Assembly (NCBI RefSeq): GCF_004920835.1
Contig: NZ_QFHO01000010.1
Coordinates: forward strand, 1-64,000
Length of the DNA: 64,000 nucleotides
Reading direction: 5' to 3'
Source: Stenotrophomonas maltophilia
GTDB lineage: Bacteria > Pseudomonadota > Gammaproteobacteria > Xanthomonadales > Xanthomonadaceae
Each line of letters starts with the position of its first letter. Position 1 is the first letter of the stretch. Positions 25,157 to 35,663 of the stretch are shown here, piece by piece. A program made the position numbers and the translations under genes. The notes beneath the pieces are model-generated. The model did not search any database, was not told the DNA's origin, and saw only the letters and a program-made list of their open reading frames with translations.

Positions 25157-25990
25157 ATGCAGGACACGCAGTACTGGTTGAACGAATTCTGGACGGGCCT
25201 GAGCGTGCTCGATCTGCTGGGCGGCAGCGTGCTCGGCACATTGCTTGGCCTGGTGCTGGGCATCTTCGCCTGGCGCTGGCTGCATCGCCGCGCTTGGCTG
25301 CAGCGGCAGAGACGCTGGCATCACTGGCTGCTGGCCAGCTACGTGGTGCTGCTGCCGCTGGCCACCGCCTTCTTCGGGCTGCAGCTGGGCTTTACTGCCG
25401 GCGCACACCGCGCACTGTTCAAGCAGCTCGATCACTTCCAGCCGCACCTGCAGACCCTGGTGGAAGGCTGGAGCGAAGGCTTTACCGATTCACTGGACAA
25501 CCCGCGCATGCGCGAGGCATTGCGCAGCCAGGGCACGGTGGGCGATGTGGCCGACACCATTGCCTCGGCCTATCTGAGCGAACATCCGTTGCCCGGCCTC
25601 GATCGTCTCGGTGACGGCCCATTGGCACGTGGCGCGGGATGGGTGATCGGCAAGGTGCGCGAGGGACTGCTGCGCGGCATGCTGGAAGACACGCTGGTGG
25701 ACAAGGCCGGCACGATCGGCCTGGAGCCCAAGGTGGTGCGCGAGGCGCTGACCATGCATGTGGATGAGCTGCTGCACACCCGTGGCGTGCTGCGGCTGGT
25801 GAAGGCGCAGATCAACGGCATGATGCCCGGCGTGTACTTCGGGCTGCTGTTGCCGTTGTTGATCATTGCGCTGCTGGTGGCGCTGGAGATCTGGGCCGCG
25901 CAGCGGTCCGGATGGACGCGGCAGGTGGCGTCCAGCACGGTAGTGCCGGCCGCTGGCCGGCAGCTGCGGGTACCTGCCGAAGGTTCATGA
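25157..25990 (+). CDS. Hypothetical membrane protein, tail runs into a REP
   Basis: ATG 25157 (with GGAAGGAAG upstream) gives 277 residues. There are hydrophobic segments near the N-terminus (VLGTLLGLVLGIFAW, HWLLASYVVLLPLATAFFG) and at the C-terminus (YFGLLLPLLIIALLVALEIW), with a soluble helical domain between. The last 20 or so residues are encoded by the REP element that starts at 25940, so the original C-terminus has been replaced by repeat sequence. Family unknown. Confidence 0.72.
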   Translation: MQDTQYWLNEFWTGLSVLDLLGGSVLGTLLGLVLGIFAWRWLHRRAWLQRQRRWHHWLLASYVVLLPLATAFFGLQLGFTAGAHRALFKQLDHFQPHLQTLVEGWSEGFTDSLDNPRMREALRSQGTVGDVADTIASAYLSEHPLPGLDRLGDGPLARGAGWVIGKVREGLLRGMLEDTLVDKAGTIGLEPKVVREALTMHVDELLHTRGVLRLVKAQINGMMPGVYFGLLLPLLIIALLVALEIWAAQRSGWTRQVASSTVVPAAGRQLRVPAEGS

Positions 25991-26053
25991 GGTTGCCGGC
26001 CAGCGGCCGGCACTACCCATTCGAAGGCGTGCGGACCAACGGTCCGCACCTAC
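25940..26053. repeat. REP cluster overlapping a gene end
   Basis: GTAGTGCCGGCCGCTGGCCGG, an inverted copy ending in GGCACTAC, and a GTGCGGACCAACGGTCCGCAC unit ending in CTAC follow one another. The first unit is inside the reading frame of the membrane protein gene. Confidence 0.85.
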
Positions 26054-26063
26054 CGTCTTTTGC

Positions 26064-26861
26064 TCAATCGCCGTCGGTTTCGTCCGGGTGGGCCTTCCAG
26101 TAGCCGGTCGAGCGGATCCAGTCGCGCGGCACGCCCAGGTGGCCTTCGATGAACTTGCGCATCATCCGCGCGCGGCGCGATTCGGTGGCGATCCAGTAGA
26201 AGACGTCGCCGTCCGGGGCCTCGAAGTCGGTCAGCATGTCTTCCAGCAGCGTGCTGCTGGCCGCCGGGAAGCCGTTGCGCTCCAGCCAGTGGATGCGCAC
26301 GTTCTCGTACTGCGGCAGGGCCTGGCGTTCGGCCTCGTCGCTCACTTCAACGAAGGCCTGCACTTCGGCGCCGTCCGGCAGCACGTCCAGCCAACGGGCG
26401 ATGGCCGGCAGCGCGGTTTCATCGCCGATCAGCACATAGGCATCGTAACTGTCGGCCACCACGAACGAGCCGCGCGGGCCGCCGATCACCAGCACATCGC
26501 CAGCCTGCGCCTGCTCGGCCCACGGCCCGGCAATGCCCTGGTCGTGCAGCACGAAGTCGATGGCCAGCTCGCCGGTTTCGTGGTCCCACCAGCGCGGGGT
26601 GTAGTCGCGGGCCGGCGAGGGCTCCTTGCCGTCCGGGTAGCTGCGGCCTTCGGCGGTCAGCACCGGCAGCACCATCTCGCCGCTGCTGTTGGGGAAGAAC
26701 AGCTTGATGTGGTCGTCGGCGCCGGGCGAATCGAAGCCGGCCAGATCGTCGCCACCCAGCACCACGCGGCGCATGTGCGGGGTGACCTCTTCGGTGCGCA
26801 GCACGGTCAGTTCACGGAAGCGCACATCCAGGCGCAGGCGCGTGTTGTTGTGTTCGGTCAT
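26064..26861 (-). CDS. Siderophore-interacting FAD/NAD(P)H reductase (SIP family)
   Basis: 265 residues. The RDYTPR motif (residues about 83-88) binds FAD, and the C-terminal domain has the SIP-type features GDETALPAIARWLDVLP and EVSDEAERQALP. Members such as ViuB and YqjH release iron from ferric siderophores by reduction in the cytoplasm. The gene follows the PadR regulator on the same strand with a 59-nt gap, so the regulator's operator probably controls both. The pairing of PadR with SIP is common in proteobacteria. Confidence 0.9.
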   Translation of the reverse strand: MTEHNNTRLRLDVRFRELTVLRTEEVTPHMRRVVLGGDDLAGFDSPGADDHIKLFFPNSSGEMVLPVLTAEGRSYPDGKEPSPARDYTPRWWDHETGELAIDFVLHDQGIAGPWAEQAQAGDVLVIGGPRGSFVVADSYDAYVLIGDETALPAIARWLDVLPDGAEVQAFVEVSDEAERQALPQYENVRIHWLERNGFPAASSTLLEDMLTDFEAPDGDVFYWIATESRRARMMRKFIEGHLGVPRDWIRSTGYWKAHPDETDGD

Positions 26862-26920
26862 GGGGCTACCTGTAAAGGTGTCGCGCGGGGGCGCGCGGCG
26901 TAGGGGCGACCTGGCTGGAT

Positions 26921-27481
26921 TCAGTCTGGCTGGGTCGTTGAAAAGGATTGGGTCTCGCTACCGGCCGTACCGTTGAGCAGCGCGGACGCCCGCGTCAGCA
27001 GCGCCGCTACTTCTTCCGCCTCGCCCTCGGCCCAGCGGCCGTGGTGATGCACCAGCGCCCGCTTGAACTCGCGCAGGGCGCCGGCCAGCGGCGGCGGCAG
27101 CGAGGCCTTGGTGATCTCGCGGGCGCGGTCGAAGGCGCGTCGCTGCGCCAGGCGCACCTGGGTGCGCTGCACCTTCAGCTCGAACTCGCCGGCGGTGGTG
27201 ATGCGGAAGATCCGCTTGCCATCCACTTCCTCGGCCTCGATCCAGCCGGCCTGCTCGAAGCTGGCCAGCAGCGGGTACATGGTGCCGGCGCTGGGCGTGT
27301 AGGCCTGCATGAACTGGTTGCTGATCAGCTGCATCAGCTCGTAGCCATGGCGCGGCTGCTCGCCGATCAGGGCCAGCACCAGCAGGCGCAGGTCGCCGCG
27401 GCTGAGCACCCGCGGCTGGCCGTTGCGGCGCGGCACTGCCGGATCGGTGGAACGGGCTCTGGGAGAAGCGGTACGGCTCAT
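26921..27481 (-). CDS. PadR-family transcriptional regulator
   Basis: ATG 27481 gives 186 residues; longer starts would translate the operator palindromes and are unlikely. The winged helix runs from LSRGDLRLLVLALIGEQP through GYELMQLISNQF and the PadR signature YTPSAGTMYPLLASFEQAGWIEAEE (split as YTPSAGTMYPLL and AGWIEAEE). A C-terminal helical dimerisation part follows. Three CGATATATCG palindromes abut the start codon, so autorepression is probable. There is no clear Shine-Dalgarno. By homology to the YqjI-YqjH pair it may sense iron or nickel. Confidence 0.88.
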   Translation of the reverse strand: MSRTASPRARSTDPAVPRRNGQPRVLSRGDLRLLVLALIGEQPRHGYELMQLISNQFMQAYTPSAGTMYPLLASFEQAGWIEAEEVDGKRIFRITTAGEFELKVQRTQVRLAQRRAFDRAREITKASLPPPLAGALREFKRALVHHHGRWAEGEAEEVAALLTRASALLNGTAGSETQSFSTTQPD

Positions 27482-27483
27482 TT

Positions 27484-27528
27484 CGATATATCGGTAAACG
27501 AGTGTGCAAACGATATATCGATATATCG
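27484..27528 (-). promoter_or_regulatory. Triple PadR operator
   Basis: The 10-bp palindrome CGATATATCG occurs at 27484-27493, 27511-27520 and 27519-27528, the last two overlapping by two bases. The array sits directly ahead of the padR-like ATG in an otherwise GC-rich region. It contains candidate -10 sequences, so repressor binding would block the promoter. Confidence 0.8.
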
Positions 27529-27538
27529 AAGCCGACAA

Positions 27539-28026
27539 TCATCGATCCGGCCACAAGCAGGTCCGTTTTGGGCCACGGCCGGCCCCGCGCACAGCAAAAG
27601 GGGCGCCCCTTGCGAGGCGCCCCGGCGATGCTGTGGAAGGGAGCGGGGCGGCCAGGCCCCTCACTCACGGTCTACCCTGGGCTCAATGCCAGCGCCGATC
27701 CAGAGGCGGGTGCGACACGTTGTCGCCGGTTCAGCGCCGGCTCGCGCTGCTGATACCGCAGGGGCGTGGAGCTGCCCCACAACCGTCATCGGCAGCGGTA
27801 ACACTGCGTCCTGCACATGGGCGCAGCGGCCCGCAAGCGACAGCCCGCGCAGCCAACAAGGCCCGCCGCAGGGCCTTCAGCGGGTCCGGCAAGTCCCTTG
27901 CGGACACTGGCCGGTTGCATCCATACGCCTGCGTAGCCAAGTGACGAAAGCCCTTGGTGCGCTACACTTTGCGGTCTAGAAATCTATACAACAGTCGCGC
28001 GCGTGCGTGCGGTTATGGGAGCGCTA
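27539..28026. other. Gap ahead of aceE with minus-strand terminator
   Basis: No convincing protein gene is seen in these 488 bp. A minus-strand terminator lies at 27596-27623 with no gene to its right on that strand. The last 60 bp should hold the aceE promoter; TTGGTG and TAGAAA 17 bp apart (about 27954-27982) are a weak candidate. Confidence 0.5.
27596..27623 (-). terminator. Minus-strand terminator without a gene
   Basis: Read on the minus strand, GGGGCGCC-TCGCAAGG-GGCGCCCC is followed by TTTT. It lies upstream of padR and downstream of 370 bp with no minus-strand gene, so it may end a small RNA or antisense transcript. Confidence 0.75.
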
Positions 28027-30714
<2,688 letters not shown>

Positions 30715-30778
30715 AGGAAGCGAGGTAGAGAAGTTTTCACATCTTCTCTAGACCGCCTGATTTGTGGTCTGCATTGGA

Positions 30779-30817
30779 GAAGAGGGGGGCCGTCAATTTT
30801 GCGGCCCTCTTCCTTTC
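30779..30817 (+). terminator. Terminator of aceE
   Basis: AGAGGGGGGCCG pairs with CGGCCCTCT (two extra Gs bulged) across an AT-rich loop and is followed by TCCTTTC. A smaller AGAGAAG/CTTCTCT hairpin lies just upstream at about 30727-30750. Confidence 0.8.
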
Positions 30818-31122
30818 GAGCTATTCCGCAAGGCGGTTGAAGTATTTTTTGTGAACGTTTATGGCTGGACGACTGCTTGGAACTGAGTTCCCTGGGCAGC
30901 GACTGCTTGATCTGAAGTGAGGTGGAGCCCTAACTTCAGCTGAACCGTGCACTATAGGCCACTGCGACCATTGCTTATTCGCAGGTTCTAAGACTGTGAA
31001 TTTGCACAATGCACCGTTGAAGCTCAAGAGAGCTTGAATCAGAAATCTTGTCGTGCGAAGTTGATACCGCGATCTTGCGATCATTCCTCCGTGCGATTCA
31101 ATTACACACGGGAATTAAAATT
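30818..31122. other. AT-richer gap at the island edge
   Basis: Base composition falls sharply here compared with aceE. No gene was identified. The methylase promoter should lie in this stretch; I see no clear operator or integrase-type repeat. Confidence 0.5.
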
Positions 31123-32313
31123 ATGTTGCCAGTCGTTTCATTGTTTTCCGGTGCGGGTGGCCTCGATCTTGGAATCAAAAAGGCAGGAAAGGGAAAGTTT
31201 GATTTTCGCGCCTGGGTAGAAGCTGACGTTGATTGCAGGCGCACTCTGGTGAAGAACAAGATGGCGTCAGAGAAAACTGGCTCACTCTTCGGTGATATCG
31301 AGAATGTCAGTCCTATCGAATTAATGGCCGCCGCCAAGCTGTCCCCAGAAGAAACCTTTCTTTTGGCGGGGGGGCCCCCGTGCCAAGCATTTAGTACGGC
31401 AGGATCGAGAGGGTCTGTCCAGACCCCCCAGGGAAGAGTAGTGCATTCTTACTTTGAGATGGTTCGGCATCTTCGACCACGTTTCTTTCTCTTCGAAAAC
31501 GTTAGAGGGCTATTATCTGCTGCGCTTGAGCACTTGCCTTTGAGTGAGCGGAAGCACCCGCAGGAAATTGCGCAGCGTGAAGAAAATCAGTTGGGTTCGG
31601 TGATGCGTTTGCTTGTCTTGCCGACGTTCAAAAGTCTCGGTTATGAGGTCGCATACGGATTGCTTTGTTCCGCAGACTACGGTACTGCGCAAGTACGTCA
31701 TAGAGTTTTTATCATTGGCAGCAGAGATAAGGAGCTGCGTTCGGGGGTCTTTAGAAAGATCACGGGGCGCGAGCTTTCCGTTAATGACCTGGTTCCTGCG
31801 ACTCATCATCGCCTCGCACCGTATCCTCCAATAAAGCCATGGCGAACCCTCCGCGATGCAATTGGGCACATGGGCGAGAAGGAGCCACTGCATAGTGATA
31901 CTTATGCATATAGTGCGGAGCGTGCAGAAATATTTAAAAATATTCCCGCAGGTAGAAATTGGAAGTTTGTACGTGAAAATCCGGATCTATTTCCTCCGGG
32001 ATATTTGGAGGAAATCATGGGTTCCGCAATTAACTCGGGTGGGGGTAAGGAAGGGTTTTGGCGTCGTCTTTCTTGGGACTCTCCCGTTCCAACGCTTACT
32101 GCTCAGCCGCAGCAACTTGCATCTAGTCTTTGCCACCCTTGCTTCGAGCGCCCACTCTCCATTGCAGAATACGCGGAGCTTCAAGATTTCCCTGCGTCCT
32201 ATCATTTTGAAGGCTCAAAATCTTCCAGGTACCGGCAGATAGGTAATGCGGTGCCAGTTCGAATGGCTCAGGCGGTTGTTTCTTCAGTCTTGTCTATTGC
32301 CGGGGAAAATTAA
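31123..32313 (+). CDS. DNA (cytosine-5-)-methyltransferase
   Basis: ATG 31123 gives 396 residues and opens directly with motif I (PVVSLFSGAGGLDLGI). The catalytic motif IV is GGPPCQAFSTAGSRG, motif VI is LFENVRG, and motifs IX-X are visible at the end (YRQIGNAVPVRMAQAV). The target-recognition region lies between residues 190 and 330. It would protect host DNA against the nuclease encoded by the next gene, whose ATG overlaps its TAA by one base (TAATG). Codon use and GC content are far from the surrounding backbone, which marks recent transfer. Confidence 0.95.
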   Translation: MLPVVSLFSGAGGLDLGIKKAGKGKFDFRAWVEADVDCRRTLVKNKMASEKTGSLFGDIENVSPIELMAAAKLSPEETFLLAGGPPCQAFSTAGSRGSVQTPQGRVVHSYFEMVRHLRPRFFLFENVRGLLSAALEHLPLSERKHPQEIAQREENQLGSVMRLLVLPTFKSLGYEVAYGLLCSADYGTAQVRHRVFIIGSRDKELRSGVFRKITGRELSVNDLVPATHHRLAPYPPIKPWRTLRDAIGHMGEKEPLHSDTYAYSAERAEIFKNIPAGRNWKFVRENPDLFPPGYLEEIMGSAINSGGGKEGFWRRLSWDSPVPTLTAQPQQLASSLCHPCFERPLSIAEYAELQDFPASYHFEGSKSSRYRQIGNAVPVRMAQAVVSSVLSIAGEN

Positions 32314-33131
32314 TGACAGTGCCTAAAGATATTGTTATCGGGCGGTTGAATTTAAATGTTGACACTCTATTGAAGAGTGGTTCAAGGATGGTTAAAGGGC
32401 TATTTCTTTCTGAAATAGTTTCTCCGTTCAGGAGTTCTGGGAGGAGTGGGGAGGCATCCCCGTTTATAAAGACGCTTTTTCCTGAAATTCGACTTGCTGC
32501 GATGCTGGAGCGCTCTCTTAATACATCGTTGGGGTGGGGGTGGGACAAAATCGCTGGGGACATAGCGCGTGCGACGCACGGGAATGCTGAGGTTGGATAT
32601 TTTGTCTCGGGGCAGATTCCCGCTGCGACGTCTGCGCAGATCGATGCTTTATGTGCAGATTATACAAGTGGAGATGATCACGGCTCTCCTTCCACAGCCA
32701 ATGAGCTCACTCAGATTTTAGCTGGTGCGTCAGGCCCGGGAGCGCGCGAAAACGTAAGAGAGAAGGATGATGTCTTTTATGTTTCGATGGATGGTTTTGA
32801 GAATCATGTTGAAATCAAGACGCCGAAGCCAAATTATGATCAGATGAGAGCCGCAAAACGCAGAATCCTTCGGCTTCATGCTGTACGACATCCGACTTCG
32901 GTTCGCGCCTTTGTTGGCCTTCCATACAACCCCAATGGTCTGTTCGGAGACTATGGTTGGCCGACCACTAAGTATTTTATGGATTTCGATAAAGATATTT
33001 TGGTTGGGAGGGAGTTTTGGAATTTTATTGGTATGTCCGATCAGACATATGATGATCTGCTTGATTGTTTTTTGCAGGTTGCGGAGGGTCGCCGTGCAGA
33101 GCTGATTGAGCTATTGGAAGGCAATGTCTAG
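32313..33131 (+). CDS. Type II restriction endonuclease, TdeIII-like
   Basis: 272 residues, coupled to the methylase by a one-base overlap. A PD-(D/E)xK-type core is suggested by YVSMDGFENHVEIKTPKPNY (ExK within VEIK), preceded by FPEIRLAAMLERSLNTSLG and followed by GWPTTKYFMDFDKDILVG. From memory these resemble the TdeIII family, which cuts GGNCC, but I could not run a comparison, so the recognition sequence is tentative. The position next to an m5C methylase supports a restriction role regardless. AT-rich like its partner. Confidence 0.7.
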   Translation: MTVPKDIVIGRLNLNVDTLLKSGSRMVKGLFLSEIVSPFRSSGRSGEASPFIKTLFPEIRLAAMLERSLNTSLGWGWDKIAGDIARATHGNAEVGYFVSGQIPAATSAQIDALCADYTSGDDHGSPSTANELTQILAGASGPGARENVREKDDVFYVSMDGFENHVEIKTPKPNYDQMRAAKRRILRLHAVRHPTSVRAFVGLPYNPNGLFGDYGWPTTKYFMDFDKDILVGREFWNFIGMSDQTYDDLLDCFLQVAEGRRAELIELLEGNV

Positions 33132-33143
33132 GAGGGGGTTTGC

Positions 33144-33557
33144 ATGATTCCGTTTGAGAGATTCAATGAGATTGCTAGCGACTTTTATGACCCAGAATTT
33201 TCGGATCGCTATTTGGCGCGCAGCTTTGCCCTGGGCGTTAGCAGCGTCGGGGCTGACGGCCGTGAGGCGTGGGTAGTGTTGCGCAGCGAAGTGAATGGCA
33301 CGCGAGCAGTGGAGCTTCATTTAGAAGAATCTCACGGGTCGCCCGATGACGAACTTGATGTATCGGTTGCAGTATCAGCGACCTTCGCAGTCTGGTTGGA
33401 GATAGCTGGAGGAGGACTCCCCGCTGCAGTTTCCTCGGCAGATCGTGGTGATCTGTACATATCTGGCGCACTTCCTTACTTTATCCGAAACGTACGCCTC
33501 CTGATGGAAATGGTGGTGTTATTTGGTGTTTCAGTTGAAAGTAATGCTATCCGATAG
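33144..33557 (+). CDS. Hypothetical protein of the R-M island
   Basis: 137 residues, starting 12 nt after the nuclease stop with a strong site (GGAGGGGG). It is acidic, has no signal peptide and shows no motif that I recognise. The tight spacing suggests the same operon as the methylase and nuclease, so it might be an accessory or unrelated passenger gene. Confidence 0.65.
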   Translation: MIPFERFNEIASDFYDPEFSDRYLARSFALGVSSVGADGREAWVVLRSEVNGTRAVELHLEESHGSPDDELDVSVAVSATFAVWLEIAGGGLPAAVSSADRGDLYISGALPYFIRNVRLLMEMVVLFGVSVESNAIR

Positions 33558-33976
33558 GGGGAAGGTTCGGCGTTACCACTAACGCCAGCCATGTCGCTGC
33601 CGACGCCCCGGCATGGGGAGCGGGAGAATTTCGCTTATTGCTGTGGCTAACAAATTCCCATTGGCTGGCGTTTCGTGCGGAAAATGTGGGTTATAGCTGT
33701 GGGGCTATTGCCCAATGTTCGCTTATAGACAGCGCTACATACGCGGTACGGGGAGATGGCGCTGGTCTACCCGCGGCATGCACATTTTAATCGGCCATTG
33801 CCTATATTCGATTTCAGTGAAGCCTTGTGCCTGTGAATGCTTCTGTTCGATATGGAGCACGGTGTACTCAATCTGCCAGAGGGTTAGGGCTCGAAGTCAT
33901 GAGCCGATTGCGGTCGAGAAGATGGCAAGTCATCCTCCAGTTCCCAATGCCTTCAACTGCGTGGGTCAGCGCTCTC
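33558..33976. other. Gap without recognised gene
   Basis: About 420 bp at the right side of the R-M island. A 100-codon plus-strand frame exists at 33715-34017, but its Trp/Arg/Cys-rich composition is not protein-like. A GC-rich inverted segment lies near 33575-33620. Nothing else can be supported. Confidence 0.5.
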
Positions 33977-34303
33977 TCAACAAAGATCTGATCTCATATC
34001 GCGATTTCCGTCAATGAAGACTATGACGAGTAACGATTTGGAATTGCCCAGCAGCACGTAGGGTTTGCCTTCGATGCTTAGCTCGAAGAACTTCCCATGG
34101 GGTTGTCCAGCTTCTAGTGACAACTCGTTCGGCGATGCGAACCTTGAGATTCGGATTGCGTCCTCTTGCATGGTGGAACACTCGGCATCAGAGATTCGCT
34201 CACAAGTGCTGATCTCAACCTGGGCTTGGGACATGGTTGCCAACCCAAGGGTCGCGATGAACAGCGCGACGGCAAGCGCAAGAGGAAGGGTGAAAAGCTT
34301 CAT
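33977..34303 (-). CDS. Small exported hypothetical protein
   Basis: 108 residues with a good signal peptide (LPLALAVALFIATLGLATMSQA) and a mature part with three cysteines (STCERISDAECSTM and the C-terminal Cys). No family recognised. GC content is intermediate between the island and the backbone. It lies 22 nt downstream of another minus-strand gene and may be in its transcript. Confidence 0.7.
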   Translation of the reverse strand: MKLFTLPLALAVALFIATLGLATMSQAQVEISTCERISDAECSTMQEDAIRISRFASPNELSLEAGQPHGKFFELSIEGKPYVLLGNSKSLLVIVFIDGNRDMRSDLC

Positions 34304-34325
34304 GATTCGCCCTCAGAACAGGAAG

Positions 34326-34694
34326 CTACTCCTGCACCGCCAACCGCTCAGCCACCTGCGCAGTCAACGCCACACACGCCATCTTCAACCCTTCCATCAC
34401 CCGATCCCCCAGGTACTCCTCAGGCGCACCATTCTGCCGCGTTCGCTCCGCAGCCAACATCAGCTCCGCCACCACGCGCAGCCCAGCCAGCGCGCAATCC
34501 GCATCCGCCAACTGAAGGCAACGCCCCGGCAGTTGATGCCGTTCCGGCCAAGGCTGGCCATCCGCAGCAGCACCGGTTCCGATGCGGCGCAGCGTGGCAA
34601 CGAAGGTGTTGGGATCGACGGACGGTTCGCGCTCGGCTTCGGCGTTGTCCGGATCGTACTGCGCGTGCAGGGAACGGAAGTCCGATGTGTTCAT
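34326..34694 (-). CDS. Hypothetical protein downstream of C4-like RNA
   Basis: 122 residues from ATG 34694. The start overlaps the stop of an upstream frame as ATGA, indicating translational coupling. The product is soluble and helical (CALAGLRVVAELMLAAERTRQ) with no signal peptide; I do not know the family. In phages the gene behind a C4 RNA encodes an anti-repressor or cell-division inhibitor, but this protein does not look like either, so its role is open. Confidence 0.7.
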   Translation of the reverse strand: MNTSDFRSLHAQYDPDNAEAEREPSVDPNTFVATLRRIGTGAAADGQPWPERHQLPGRCLQLADADCALAGLRVVAELMLAAERTRQNGAPEEYLGDRVMEGLKMACVALTAQVAERLAVQE

Positions 34695-35017
34695 GGCAAT
34701 GCTCCGTACAGGACAGATAGCAGCGCCACCAATAAAGGCGGCGGACGGTGCGTGGCTCGAAAACCGGTAAGTACCAGACCGGCGGGCACGAAGGCCCCCA
34801 CGCACCGCCCGCCATAGAACGCGAACGGATTGCCAGCCGGCGCCACACAAAAGGTGACGCCGGCCGGCAAGCGCATACATCTGGTACATAGACGGGTTTT
34901 CGAGTCCCGCGCCACCCTTTTTCGGTGGCACGCCAAGAGATACCCGCGTAGAGGCCAGATGCCAAGAAACTGCAGAGCTGACGATTGCCAGTCCTGACGC
35001 TTTCGGGATTGTCGCAC
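34691..35017 (-). CDS. Possible Icd/Ash-like frame overlapping the C4-type RNA
   Basis: An uninterrupted frame of up to 108 codons (GTG 35017; shorter starts possible) passes through the structured RNA and ends in TGA that overlaps the next ATG. Its translation contains RDSKTRL, LPAGVTFCVAPAGNPFAF and GLVLTGFRATHR. From memory, enterobacterial prophage genes annotated as Icd-like or Ash carry the same kind of segment because they also overlap C4 RNA. It may be a translated leader that couples to the downstream gene, or only RNA-imposed sequence. Confidence 0.4.
   Translation of the reverse strand: MRQSRKRQDWQSSALQFLGIWPLRGYLLACHRKRVARDSKTRLCTRCMRLPAGVTFCVAPAGNPFAFYGGRCVGAFVPAGLVLTGFRATHRPPPLLVALLSVLYGALP
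34756..34904 (-). ncRNA. C4-type antisense RNA
   Basis: On the minus strand CTCGAAAACC-type pairing (34895-34904 with 34756-34765, 10 bp) and a second stem (34880-34887 with 34771-34778, 8 bp) close a junction that holds two hairpins: a 13-bp stem (34858-34870 with 34830-34842, one G-U) and a 7-bp GGCGGGC/GCCCGCC stem (34807-34813 with 34781-34787). A closing stem with two GC-rich hairpins and the GGACTCGAAAACC start are what I know of the C4 RNA of phages P1, P7 and P4-like elements, which blocks translation of a downstream anti-repressor gene. Pairing is directly visible; the family name is from memory. Confidence 0.72.
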
Positions 35018-35146
35018 ACGGTGTTAAGCCGGCAAGCGATTGCGCCGCAACGGTCTTGAGGGGCTTGGCGCTATTGGCCCCAAGCGCAGGATGCCTACAG
35101 CCAGGCCCACGGCGTAGGACCAATTACGACAGATTGGAGCAGCAGT

Positions 35147-35572
35147 TCAGCCGGGCTGCGCCTCGGCCGTGGGCACGAAGGTCATACGGACCCGAACCCG
35201 CGCATGCAGCGCGACTCCTTCAACCACGACCGGCTCGAAGCGCCACTGGTCCACTGCGGTAAAGGCCGCGCGATCAATCTCCCGCAGTCCGCTGGACTGC
35301 GCCACCATCACGTTGGAAACGTGGCCCAGCTCATCCAGTTGAGCAACCAACAGCACCTCCATGGAAACCTTCAGCAAGGCATCGGACGGCGTAGCAGGGG
35401 CCGTTGAATACACAACGGCAGGCGCCTGCCGCAGCTCGAAGGTGGGGTTGTCACCGCGCTCTACGAACACTTCAATGGAAACCTGCGGATCTGCCGCCAT
35501 GGCCATGGCAGGTGTAGCGCCCAGCAGCATCAGAACGAGGTTCAGTGCCAGGGGGGTGTTCAAACGAGGCAT
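35147..35572 (-). CDS. Exported TonB C-terminal-like protein
   Basis: ATG 35572 gives 141 residues with a signal peptide (LVLMLLGATPAMAMAA). The mature part has a TonB/TolA C-terminal-like fold signature: DELGHVSNVMVAQSSGLREIDRAAF and AVDQWRFEPVVVEGVALHARVRV (quoted in parts: SSGLREIDRAAF, QWRFEPV). There is no N-terminal membrane anchor or Pro-rich linker, so it is a free periplasmic domain rather than a full TonB. Role unknown. Confidence 0.75.
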   Translation of the reverse strand: MPRLNTPLALNLVLMLLGATPAMAMAADPQVSIEVFVERGDNPTFELRQAPAVVYSTAPATPSDALLKVSMEVLLVAQLDELGHVSNVMVAQSSGLREIDRAAFTAVDQWRFEPVVVEGVALHARVRVRMTFVPTAEAQPG

Positions 35573-35663
35573 ACTTGGTTTCCATTCCGGTGCGCTACCA
35601 GCATAGCGGCCATGCCCTGGCATCGCTTGCCTTGAATGCCGGCGTGCCGGACTGCTGCGCGGA

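Noticed and set aside
27624-28000. RNase P RNA, tmRNA, 6S or SRP RNA on the minus strand
   Set aside because: I looked for their conserved cores (such as the GAGGAAAGUCCGGGC start of RNase P RNA) and found none.
33715-34017. A 100-codon plus-strand frame
   Set aside because: Composition is Trp/Arg/Cys-rich, there is no ribosome site and it overlaps the 3' end of a better minus-strand gene.
34885-34912. A tRNA-like T-arm (GGGTTTTCGAGTCCCGCG)
   Set aside because: No acceptor, D or anticodon stem can be built around it; the bases are explained by the outer stem of the C4-type RNA.
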